A stretch of DNA of 64,000 bases from Sceloporus undulatus (Eukaryota > Chordata > Lepidosauria > Squamata > Phrynosomatidae), in assembly GCF_019175285.1 (NCBI RefSeq), contig NC_056523.1, forward strand, positions 183,103,130 through 183,167,129, given 5' to 3'. Position 1 is the stretch's first letter. Every line of letters begins with the position of its first letter. Below are positions 1 through 12,200 of the stretch, piece after piece. The translations under genes were made by a program, and so were the position numbers. A model generated the notes under the pieces. It ran no database searches and had not been told where the DNA came from. It saw only the letters and a program-made list of their open reading frames with translations.

Positions 1-199
1 GTGGATTTTCTGCAGAGTCATTCCTGAATGGTGAATAGGCTTTGTAAACTGCACCGTTTTTGAAGACTTTCTTGCAGCAGGAAAAACATTGCTAGAATTG
101 CTTGTTGCTTTTTTCAAAAAGATAATTAAGGATTATATTCCTTCTGAAAAGTGGCAGGACAGCATCCTCTTCCTTTTGGGGATGGGCAGAACAGAAAAG

Positions 200-2102
200 A
201 CTTTTATTCCTTCCTTCTTCTATGTTTCCTTTTCCTTTTCCAAAGCTGCTGAATTTCAGCAGTGAGATTTTATTGGCAGAACACATGGCTTGACCTTGAT
301 CCCTAGCACCCTGTACTTACTGTCTATTCCTTTTAAGGCTAACACTTTAAATAGACTGGCTTCATCCAATGAGACACCAATGCTTCCCTTCTTCTATGCC
401 TGCTTTTATGTTGTTGTTTTTTACCCTGAAACCCATCTTGGTGCATGGTAGGGTTATTCCCAACTGTGTGGCTGAGGCATGGGAACAGACCCATATGAAG
501 CACAGTCCTGCTCTCTGCTGAAGAAAAAGTAAAATAACATGCCTGGACTGCAGCAAAGGCTCAATTTACTGGCTGGTTTAGATCCAGAAGTTTATATACA
601 TACTCTGCATACTGCATCTTCCAGCATACACCTTTCCACCCTTCTCACCCTTCTCCCTGCCCTCCCTGGTTCAATTTGGCCACTGGCAGTGAGACTGAGA
701 GACATGATAGATCTCCCCTGTGCTAAATAATTTAACACAGGACAAATATTTCAGTCTACATGTGGATCATTGTTGTGGGACTCTTGTCAATTGTGGCACT
801 GGGAAGCTACAATGGTTTGCAGCAGTCCAGTTCATCTACACAAAGAGAAACAGAAGTGTGTGGAACAGGAATGTATGTTCATCTGACTGATTTCCTTTGG
901 TAATTTTCTTAAACACCGCATGGCCTTTCCTTGTAGGACTTTTTTAACATAGTGGCAGCTCAGACAAATAAGAATTGGGTGCTTTTCTATAAAAGCTGTA
1001 AAGATGTGACAGATATGGAGATCCACTTACCACAATAACAGTGCATTTACAGATGCAATGCCTGCTTGTTTTCAAACATATCATAACGATTAGAGACTTG
1101 TGTGGAGTTGTTTTTGTTTGTTTTTTACAAATGGGGGGGGGACAAAAGAGCACCCAAACAACTAAGATTGACAGGAAATGGAATTCTGCATATTGGTTGG
1201 GATAACAGAAGACACATTGCCTTGCTCACTTTCTCCCTTCCCTACTCCATCTTCCAAAGCTTGTTCCTTGGAATAAGAACTGTTTTGTGTTCATAAAACA
1301 GGGGCACACCAACCAGCCACAAGCACTGTAGAGTTGTCTATTTACATGGTGCCTTGATGCTGGAGGAATGAGGGCCTGAGTCCACAAGGAGATGCAGTTT
1401 GTTCCTGCAAAGTTCTATGAGAAACTGGACAAAAGTCTGTGTCTGTAAGAATCTGTATATAGTGCAAATTAGGGAGGTCCTAGAACAAAAGGGGAAAGTT
1501 TGGGGCAGTGGTTGAAGCGAGAGCTGGGCTGGGTCACTGCTCAAGGATGCTCCAACTGTTGGAAATCCAATGGTTGTTTCTGAAAGTTTTTCCTCTTGCA
1601 AAGGTCCAGCTCCTTTCAAGATGGGAAGAAGTCTTGCTCAGAAAAAAAAGAGAGAGAATAAGGATAATAACACCCTGGCTCTGCCCCAGCAGGATCTGTC
1701 TGTGGGCCATCTTTGGTTCTGGAGGGAAAGGCACCACCCCAACGTCGGAGTAAACTCTCCAGTTCCGCAGTCCATATCCAGTCTCCTGTGTCCCACCAGG
1801 CACTGTCGGTGCTCAGAGTTTCATCCCAAGCTAGTTTCCCAACAACAGGAGCACCATGGGTCTGGGGACTATTGCTTGGATTGTGGAGTTCACATGTGGC
1901 AGCCCCTAAGGGGCACCTACTAATCCTGGGTGATCTGCCATATGCCTCTTCTAGAGAGCCAGTATTGCAACAGTTGAGTCAGTTTTCCAGCCTTGTGGCT
2001 CAGAATAACATGGGCTATGCAGCAGGCAGTAAGCCAGGACTGTGTTATGTGGAATGAGCCACCAAGGAAACTCCATTCCCATTGGGAGAATGTAACAGGC
2101 CT
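200..2102 (-). other. HDAC7: Probable HDAC7 3' UTR
   Basis: The stretch after the stop codon contains no recognisable transposon, unlike every longer intron, which suits an untranslated exon. The first canonical AATAAA hexamers on the minus strand are near 270 and 205, giving a UTR of about 1.8-1.9 kb. Open frames here (for example 1570-1923 plus strand) match nothing I know. The extent is inferred. Confidence 0.5.
203..274 (-). terminator. Two candidate poly(A) signals (AATAAA)
   Basis: AATAAA on the minus strand at 274-269 and 208-203. They are the only canonical hexamers I found between the HDAC7 stop and the window edge. The cleavage site cannot be fixed from sequence alone. Confidence 0.4.
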
Positions 2103-2145
2103 TCATTGGTTCATGGGCTCTTCTTCCATAGGCTCATCTTGCTGC
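2103..2145 (-). CDS. HDAC7: HDAC7 terminal coding exon (residues 860-872 and stop)
   Basis: After a TTTAG acceptor the codons read (R)[13 protein letters not shown] then TGA at 2105-2103. This matches the acidic EEEEPMNL end of human HDAC7 and the EEPM tails of its paralogs; the last residue is Q rather than L. The AG|G split arginine joins correctly with the preceding exon. Confidence 0.93.
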
Positions 2146-5100
2146 CTAAATAAGAGGAAAACAGGATATAACCATTAGGACAACACACTGGTAAAATCAC
2201 AAGGATTGCAAGGTCCCTATAGCCAAAGGTGTATCTGCACACTGAAATAAACTGATTTAACAGTTGTTTGCTCTTCCCCAGGGAACTCTGGGAACTTTAA
2301 TTCTGTGCAGTGAAAAGACAGTAATTTTGGGTCCCTACTGGGATGTAAACAGTACTCACAAATTTTCTTGTGTTGGGCAAGAAAGGGCATCTTGACACAT
2401 TAAGGCATCCCTTTAACAACTCAACCTTATGAAATATTCCTTGCATCTCAACCATTTTGTGAAAAAACTGTTAGCACAAAAGCTTGAACCCAGGTTTTGC
2501 ATAAAAGAACATTTGCACAAATGTAAGGCTTTTAAAAAAAAATACAAAAATTCAGATCAAAGACCAAATGAATGAGGGATTGAGGGAGTCATGCTAAAAC
2601 AAAGGAAAGCAGCAGAAGCAGCAGTAAATGCAGCTGTCCCATAAAGACAAAAAGAGGAGGCCGGGGAAATTATATCAGGATAATTTTTACTTGGCTGTAG
2701 AGCCTCTAAGAGAAGTGCAGGTGGTACAGTGGGTTGTTAGCCCCACATCTTCTCTCTTTAATTTCCCCATCTAGCATGGGCTAGGCCCCATCTCTGTTCT
2801 TTTGACGCTTCTTTGACCCCCATGCCCCCCTCTTTCATTCTAAATTATAACCAGAACCCATTAATTTGATGCCTGGTTGAAACAGTGGACCACACGTCAA
2901 ATATATGGATTCTAGGTATACTTTAGAATGGTCAAAAGAATGAATAATTGAAAAGTATGTCATTAAAAAGCAGGGGACACTTGGACTTAGTTTATCCTCA
3001 TGACAACTTTGTGGGGCAGACTGTAGCCAAGGCCATGTACTCACTGAGCTTTACTGGAGAGGTTTTCATTTGAACCCAACTTTCCCAGCTTCAAATCAAA
3101 ATCTTCTGTTCTACTATATTTCCTGAGCACTTGCTGAAGAGGTGGCTCTCCCTTCTAAGTATGTGACTCCCCCAAATCAGACCATGCATTCCCTCAATGA
3201 AAGGCTGCTGTGAAACATTCCATCTTGCAGGCAGATGCACCATCTTGTGAGAAGATGTTTCTTCAGAAACAATTCACTGGAATTGCTAACACATTGAAGG
3301 GGCTGGTAGCAATTTGCATTTGGAAATATTCCTTTCTCCCCTCCCTTTGTGTGGCTATCTCAGAAGTCAAGGTTTCAGCAGCCAAATATTTATTTGAAAT
3401 AGAAAAATCACTTTTGGGAGTCTGGTTAGGCATGGGCACTTTGTCTGACGTGTTTTGCTGACCACCACCCACACAAATTTGTCTTTGCAACTTTTCTCTA
3501 ATCTTTTACTTAACTTCATGTCTCTGCATCATCTCCCACAACCATCACAATGGTGTGGTCTGAACAAACAATGGGTTTAGTAGATAGAAGCACCATTAAT
3601 CACCTTTTTTCTGTCATCACAGAAAGTGAGGCCAGTGCTGTCACAGTCTCCACTTCTTCTGTGTCATGGCGCTGGGCTTCCAGAAATGAATAGCCCACAG
3701 TGGGGGTAAAACGTCGCACCGAGCTCCAGTATTGGCCTGGAACAGAGGAGGAGAGAATCACTACCTGGCCCATTTACCTTGCTAGCAGAATGGAAAGTCA
3801 AGCCCTATTGTGGTGCCATGGAAAATAAACCTATGAATGTTTTCGGACCTGGTTTCCTACCCCACAACCACAGAATGCAACCCATTGATGTATTATAGCA
3901 ATGAGTGATTGACAAGACACAGAGTGTGATTGACAAGACATATTGTGACTACAGCTCCCAGAATTCCCCAGCCACTATAGCCAAAGTGTAAGCTGGCTGG
4001 TGCATTCTGTGAGTTTTAGTTTTAAAAAAACCCATTCCCCCCTCAAGATTGGTTTGGACATGTTCTCCAACTACCACCTCTTTACAGATGAGGGGATGTT
4101 GCCATCTGGATTCTGTGATAAAGCAGTGTAAGTTAGAAATGACTTGAAGGCAAAAAACAAAAATAGAAAGAAGGAAAAACAAAGAAGGAAATTGTAGAGC
4201 CTAGACATGGAATTATTGACCAAAGAAGCTGGCCTTGAGGTAAGTCTTACACAATGGCTGAGGGAATTAATGGTCCAAACAATAGTTAGAAGCGTTCTGC
4301 AAGTAAGGCATGGATGGCAGGGAGACAAATGGTGCACAGGCAAGAGACATAGAAAGGAATCTGGCTTAAACCTTTGGAGATGGAAAAGACATGAGAGGAA
4401 CACCTGTGGGCCACTGCAAACTTAGAGACTGGAGGCTCTAAATGGCCCTCTCACTTCAATGAAGAACTGGTATGACCCAGAAACAGTTTTATCTGGGATC
4501 AACTGCTTCTGCACATTGCCTGTTAGGCTAAGAAAGCCATAATTTTCTCTCCCATTTGGTTGACCTTTTCCAGGTCCCATTACTTTTGGAAATCTCTTCA
4601 GGTTTCTTCAGCTTGCTCCAAGGCTTCTCAATGATATGCTCTGGGCCCAGTCAGTTTTCAGATTCCCCCAAGCATGCCCACTTTCACAGCAAACTGTGGC
4701 TGCAACAGGTATGCTCTCTTTTGAACTCAGAAGGTGCCAAAGGCAAAAGGCAAAAGACAGAACTGCTACTCCCCATATATATGTACATCCCCACCCCTTG
4801 CTGCATAGGAAAATCTCCACTTACTTTGCACCCGGATCACAGCCTCCAATGAGCACACTGCATTGGTGTTGGGTTTCTGCTGCAGGGTCTCCTCTGGGAG
4901 AGGTTCCAGCTATGTGGGGGGAGGGGGGAGGGGAAACCAGCCATTACTGTAACTGTTGTTTTCTCAGAGTATGCCTTGTGTACTCTAAGTCTGGAGAACC
5001 TCAGATCCTTGAGGCAAAATCTGATCCTCCTGGTGCTCCCCTGAAAGCTGAATCCCTTTCCCCCTAATGCCATCATTTGCTTGTTTTTCAGCTGTTGTAG

Positions 5101-5823
5101 GGGCCATTTCCCACACTAAAAGGTCAAAGTACCTCTTTAAAGGCAGTAAGAGCTGTAAAGAAAAATATGCTGCTATTTCAGTCCCTTCTCCTCTTACCTC
5201 TGGCCCAACTGACCAACAGTTGGAGGATGTCTCGTGAGAACAACATTGAAACTGCATTTGGGCATCAGGATGAAACAGACGCCTCATCTCTGGTGCAGTC
5301 TTAAACAGTAACAACAAGGGGGCTCCCATGCTGGGAATCTGTCCCAGGCTTCAGGGTGTAGTTTATCCAAGGTGCTTAACCAGTATGGGGGCTAGTGTTC
5401 AGTACCATAGATACCTCCCTGGTTTGGACTCAAACTGCAATATATTCATTGCAAGACACCTTGAAAAACGGTCAATAGACACAAGATTTTTACTTTTTTT
5501 GGTGCATTTTGGGACTTTGAAAAAAAGGTTCATGAAGACAGCTTTGCACAAAACATTATATGTATATTTTGCAAAGTGCTTTTTATACTTCACTAATTTT
5601 TCACCAAAGAAGAAAAAATAATAATAATCCTGAAATGCAAAAGAAGAATGGACTGAACAACGTGGAAAAGTTCTCATAAACTTGCCCAGTGAGAGGATTT
5701 CCCCCCCTCAGAACAATTTTTAATGTTTTTAATTTTTTTATTATCATTAAATGTATATATACATTTTACACATAACTACTTAACACATAACTACAGTACG
5801 TAACATAACTACAACCATTCGAC

Positions 5824-5870
<47 letters not shown>

Positions 5871-6203
5871 AACCTATATAATAACAAAAAGCTACTACTT
5901 CTTAAATCCATCTGACTTCATAAAACACTTATTAAGGCCTATATTCTCAGCTTCTGATTTTCATATAATTTCCTTGTATGCAACAGTATTGTTTCTATTG
6001 AGCTCAGTATTTAGTATTGTATTCTATCTTTCCCATCTCTTCTTGCAAAAGTTTATCATAGGGAACCATTCTTTATCAATGTTGTTAATGTCCTTATTAT
6101 ACTATATTTTAGATTGTAAGCCTGAGGGCAGGGAACTGTCTATTACCCCCTCTGTTGTAAGCCGTCTGGATTCTCAGTAATTGGGCGGCATATAAATAAA
6201 CCC

Positions 6204-6234
<31 letters not shown>

Positions 6235-9200
6235 GGGAGAAAACTTTTGATATGTTTCATTCTTAAGTGTGGGAATGAAGTCAATGAAGATATACAAACT
6301 GACATTTTTTCTAATCAGTTTTGGCTTTTGCTTGATGGCAAAATTGTGAGGAAGGAATAGCTTTTGGAGAGAGGTTTGTGGCCTTGAACCTCTTTTCCAC
6401 ACTGAATGAAAACCTTTTGATCAGTCTAGGTCTTCAGAACATTCCTTGCACTTGTGTTAAAATGGTTTTTACTTTGATCTATGCATTATTTTGCTCTGCT
6501 TTTTTCAGAAGAAGTTTTTAATGTCGCCTTCTACTGTTTGGTGATTTTGATTATGGTGTTTTATACATTTTTATCATTTGTCAACATGATTTTGAATTAC
6601 AGTTGTTGGGGCACAACCCAGGTTCTCCCCCCATAACTCTGGGCTTGCCAGAGTTATGTGGGAAACAGAGTTGGCCTAAAAAAGCCCTTGGCAGACTTGG
6701 GAAAGTTATTTTTGAACTAGGGCTACTAGGGTGACCCATAGCATGGGCACTGGCTAGGGGATTGCAGGAATTGAAGGCCCAGAAAGGAATATTCTCAAGC
6801 TCTGGCTTTGGGCATTATGTTTTTATGTTCCCCTCTCAGCCACAAATCTTACTGAATTATCATCATCATTATTATTTTATTTTCTTATATCCCATCTTTC
6901 TCCCAAAAAGGGCCTTGGGCAAGACATTTTCTCAGTCTAAACTGTGACAAAGGGTTACTGCTGTAAGACCAGAATGAAACAGGAGGGAGAGAGGGAATCA
7001 TTCATGTTGTCTTGTGCTCCATGGAGACATAAAAGGATAAAAATGTGATGGATGCATAGGTAAGAATTTATCACACTCAAGTCAGTATTTCATCTGCACA
7101 GAGGTTTTTGTATTTTTTGCTGACTACCTTGCAGGTACTACTACAGCAAAGCTTTGCAAAACCAATTTGGTAAGAGCCAAATAAATATGTACACCAAAAG
7201 ACATTCAGGTTATGGAACACCTTCCCTCAAGAGGCCCCATTGTCCCTCCCCAAAGAAACTTCACTGGCACTTCAATACACTGCTTAATCTTTTTCATTTC
7301 ACCATGCATCTCATCTCGCTTCATTCCCTTGTGCAATCTTGTGGCTTTTTTCTCAGTCCGATTCTTTTTTAAATTTAATTGCTTCCTTGTCTGTGTATTG
7401 TTTTAATGGATGCCTTGTTTGTACAAGTCCTGTGTTTAGAAATTAAAATCTGCCTTTCGGAGGAAGCTGTGATCACTCGGTAAAGAGAGAGAGGGAGAGA
7501 GAAAAGAAGCAGAATTGTGCACATTTTCAGAGACACCCTCCTCTATATTCTTTTGTTATATATTCTACAACTAAGGCATAGAGATGAAAGAAAACCCTGA
7601 AAGAAACTTTGGATGCATCTGCACTGCAGAATTAATGCAGTTTGACTCTGCTTTAATTGCTATAGCTCAATGCTACAGAATTCCGAGATCTGTAGTTTTG
7701 TGATATATTTAACTTTCACTGTCAGAGAACTCATTCCATAACAAGCTACACATCCCCAGATTCCAGAGAATGGAGCCATGACAGTTAAAACAATATCAAA
7801 TTGTACTAATTCTGCAGGGTGGCAGCAGCCTTGATTTCAGAAGAAGCCCCTGGATGCTTTCCTTGGGTTTTGCTAAGCATGGACTCTACTCACCTCATTA
7901 CCCAGCAGGGCAGAGACACAGGCTTCAGAAGCATCACAGATGGCTGTCAGATCATGGCCTCCTTCCAGAGCAAGAACAAGGGCCCCTCCAGCCAAGTTCA
8001 TCAGCTGCCGGGTCATGTAGCCAAAACCTTTGGGGAAAGCCAAGGGAAATCAGAAACATTAGACCTTCTGACACTCTCTGTTAAGAGAAGCTGACCATAT
8101 AATGGGGCAGAATAGGACACTTGGGAGAGGCAGAAGTAGCAGGCCTTTAGTCTGCCACTTGTCTTGGAAGACAGGTGACACAGATCTATGTGTTTCATAT
8201 AGCTTGTCCTACACCTACCTAAACTGTTTGGCTGCTTGCAGGTATGTTGGAGAATCCTATCCCATAGCCTTTATTTAAGTAGGACACATCTGTTAGTCTA
8301 GTCGAGTATAGAAGGGAAACTGTCTTGTTCTTTGTTTCTTGAACCAGAATTACAGCCAGAGTACCTTCCTATTCCTATCATCTCTCTTTAAGCTCAGGAC
8401 AGCTCCTCTTTGTGCTATTAATCTGTAAAGGGAAGGGTGGCCAGAGTAAATATTTGGAGAGGGCTCCTGTAATGATTGTGCAGAAGAGGAAATTTCAGCA
8501 GGGTTTTGCTTGTTGCCCCATTGTATCATAAGCAACATTTGTTGAGATTTCCTATTCTACACAACCATTAAAATGTACAGAAATTCTCTCCAGTTTTTAG
8601 TTTGGCAGTCCTAGCGAACTAGCCAATCAGCAAGTTTGTTGGTCTCCTCTGCATGATGTTCCAAGACTCACTACCACACACAAGCATGTAAAGCTAACTC
8701 CCCCAAGTAATTTTAGTTGGACAAACAGACCTCTTCTGGGCCTCAAATGTAGTGGAATTCCCCCTACACACCATTTGAGGGCATCAGCGGGCATTTGGAG
8801 ACAAACAAAACTCACACTTTTCCCCTTGAGAGTGGTGCAATGGGAGCAGGGTCCCCATGATCCCTAGGGGGAAATGCAACCCCCTGATTCTTGACATCTC
8901 CTATTTCCTATTTTAGACTGATGTAGACATGAAACTTACTGGCACATCTGAGCTCTTCTGATCAAGATTTACCAGTTTTGGTTTAGAAGGTCATTTCCCA
9001 GGATGTTAGCCCCTTTTGGGAAAAGAAATTGAGAGGCAGACTCCTTTAACAGAGTTTGCAGGGAAATCTGCCGAATGTCTTGCATATCCCTGAGACTAAC
9101 GTCAGTAAAGCAAGACAAACAAGCAGTGTTCAGTTCAAAGACACGGCTGTATTAGTTTGGATCGGTGTGCAAAGGGATGTTGTAGCACCTTTGACACAAA

Positions 9201-12200
9201 GAGAAAGAAGTTTGTAGCATAAGCTTTTGTAGAATGCATCTACTTCATAGGCATTTCATTCCATGCATCTCATGAAATAGGATGTGGCTGCTGTCACACT
9301 GCAGAATTAATGGTTTGACACCACTTTAACTGTCATGGATCTATCTTATAGAATCCTGGGATTTATAATTTTTTTGTGGCAGAACTCTCTGAGAGAGAAG
9401 GCTAAATATCTCACAAAACTACAAACTCCAGAATTCCACAGCACTGAGTTTTGTTTATTATGGAGCCCTGGTGGCACAGTGGTTAAATGCTGGTACTGCA
9501 GCTACTACTGCGGCTCCAAGGTTGTGAGTTCGATCCCAGGGCTCCAAGGTTGTCTCAGCCTTCCATCCTTTCATAAATTGGAAGTAAGATTACCCAGCTT
9601 GTGAGGGGCATTAATTGGCTTACAGACTATAAATGGCTTAGAGAGTGTTAAGTTCACTAGTAAGGGATATAGAAATGTAAATGCTATTGAGCTATGGCAG
9701 TTAAAGCAATGTCTAACTGCATTAATTCTGCAGTGTAGATGCTGCCAGTGTCTACCAAAGCTTATGCTACAAACTTCTTCTCAGTGCTACAATATCCCTA
9801 TTGCAAGCAATGTTCATGTTTTATAAGAGAAAAGTTTACTAGTTACTTTGAAACATACATTCTACATATATTTTCTAAATCCTGACTAACTAAAGTTTGA
9901 GGTTAACCGAGAGGCTCAACAGAGTTGGTGCTCCTCATCTTGAAGGAGGAAGAAGAGACTGATAGTCAGAGAGGGAGAGGAAGGAAGGAACCTTTATGTG
10001 ATCACAGAAACTTGAGAGTTTCTGGGAGCTTATGGAATTTTTTGCTTTGAGGACCATGTATTGCAGTCTGTAGTGAAGTAAATGGAGAAAGCTTTAAGAG
10101 ACAGTGTGAAATTGAACACAGGCATGTAGAAAAGCCTTATGCTGACTAAAGCCCCTATTATTCTAATAGCAAATGGGAGGTAGGTGTGTGAAGCGAATGT
10201 CTGATTGGGGCAGCATTTTTCAACAATTATGCCTCCTGAATCATTTTCATCCCTTTTCAAACATAATAATGAGTAAACAGATGCATTTAAAGATCCTCAA
10301 TATGTGTGGAGTAGCAAGTAGATGATCCAGCTTTAGATATATTTATTTATTGGATTTATATCCTACGTTTCTTCCAAAATAGAGCCCTTAGGCCCTGATA
10401 GTGCTCTGGCTGTGGCTTTCACATGCCAAACAGTGGTATAGACAGATCAACCAGAAGCTGCCTGTGTAACACCTACAATGGAGTCAAAACTCACTACTAG
10501 TGGACTGCATATTCCACATGGTTGACACACTGCTGGCTTCCTTTTGCTAATGGGCCCCCATGCAGCAGATACAGAAGGGAGACTTACATTTGGCTGAAAC
10601 TTTGTAGCCTCCCAGTGGGGGAGGATGGCCCTCGGCTGCATCAAAGCCGGCAGACACCAGCACCACATCTGGGCAGAACTCACGGGCAATTGGCATCACA
10701 ACTGTCCTGCAAAGGGAGCAAAGAGAACTGAGTCAGGTTGGCTAGCATCTATGATACAATAAGCTACAGCACTGATGTCTCCTGAAGTATCTCTACAGAA
10801 AGTCTCATTAAATGCAATGGCATAGTAAAATGGTGTCCCTTATATAAAATGGGAAAATCAAGGTTTGCTTTTTGGAATTTATATTTTTGGAATATTTTCA
10901 ATCAGTGGACAGTTGAATCCATGGAGAGAAAAAAATCTATGGATATGGAGGGCCAACAGCTTACTTCAGTGTATGCCACTGTGCCTGCTGTCCTGTTGGC
11001 TGAATAAGCCTTAACCAAAAAATCTCACCAAAGCCAAACAATGAAAGGGACTGGAGATAATCCACTGACTCATATTCACTTATTTGGCTTTTCGATTATC
11101 TTTTGAGATTATTTTTGAGTTTTTAAGATTACTGGCAGTCACTGACCACACACTTAGACATTCATCTTATAAATCTGAAAGGCTAGGATCTTACTTCCCC
11201 TGCCCTCCCCCCCCCCCAAAAAAAAAGGTCAGGGATGTTCCAAGAGCTGAATTCTGTGTGCCCAGTACTATATTTTGCACTGGTTCTGAGTTCTGCCATG
11301 GAACTGTGACATACACATAAATCTGTGCATCTGTTCCTCCCCTTCTTTTCCAGAGCCTTTGGTGTGTACTCTCATATATTCTGGAGTTTGCCTCTGGATG
11401 AAAGCAACCCAGAGCCTTTGTTTCCATGGGGAATCTATTTCCCCATACTCCCTGTGAAACCAGGAATGATCGCAGATTTGGATGTGTTCCCAGCAACGCC
11501 AAGGGTAAATTGGCTTGGACTGGCATTCCTTTTCGGACACCCTGCTGTGCAAGCCTTTCTCAGCTTGCTTACAGAGGGCCCAATAGGCTCACAACCTCGC
11601 CTGCTGGGATGAAAATCCCAGCCTTTTCTGAAGACCCATCCATCAGCTGGATCACGTTTGGCAAGCAGCTCAAAGAGACACCATCTCCAAGGGGCCTGGG
11701 AGCTGCATTTCTGCGTGCAGCAAGAGAAGTGAGTGTATGTGGGGGAACTATTTATAGAGACCTTTTAAGTGCAATCAAAGCACATATGCTGGGCAGCTGT
11801 GGGAGGGTGGCCACTTGCCAAAGCCCAAGCCTTGGCATGTATCAGGTTTGCAGTTCCAAACTGGGGTCTTGCCAAGCCCAGTCGGCCTCATTCATGGGGG
11901 CCTGAGCCCCAGCACTGCTGGCTTGGGCCACGTGGCAAAACTGAGCTCCAAGGACCCCTTTTTCACAGTTTTGTCTTGGTGTGGAAGCCACGGAAGTTCA
12001 GAGAGTCTTCAAGTGTAGGAAGGCTCAAGGGGAACTCGGGAGATATGGCATGGCAGGGAACCACCTTAGATGTGACACCATTGACAACTATAACAATGGG
12101 TCTCCAATGGTGGAGAAAGGTTGGTCTGCCAGATGGTGTGACAGAGAAAGCCCTGTTACATGTACCCACCAAATGAATGGATGCAAGATACATGTAACAT

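Larger units (their letters stand above)
4910..7893 (-). other. HDAC7 intron
   Basis: Holds a (AC)21 microsatellite, an L2-like LINE tail with ATT repeats and a palindromic DNA element near the exon, listed separately. The remainder, about 6240-7600, looks unique. Confidence 0.6.
8028..10587 (-). other. HDAC7 intron
   Basis: Contains a dispersed repeat at about 9120-9265 (GTGCAAAGGGATGTTGTAGCA and an AAGCTTTTGTAGAATGCATC block, also at 35710-35860 and 39320-39960), and a palindromic element split by a SINE. The first kilobase looks unique. Confidence 0.6.

Noticed and set aside
1338-2057. Downstream second gene
   Set aside because: Short frames on both strands lack similarity to any protein I know and lie in the probable 3' UTR.
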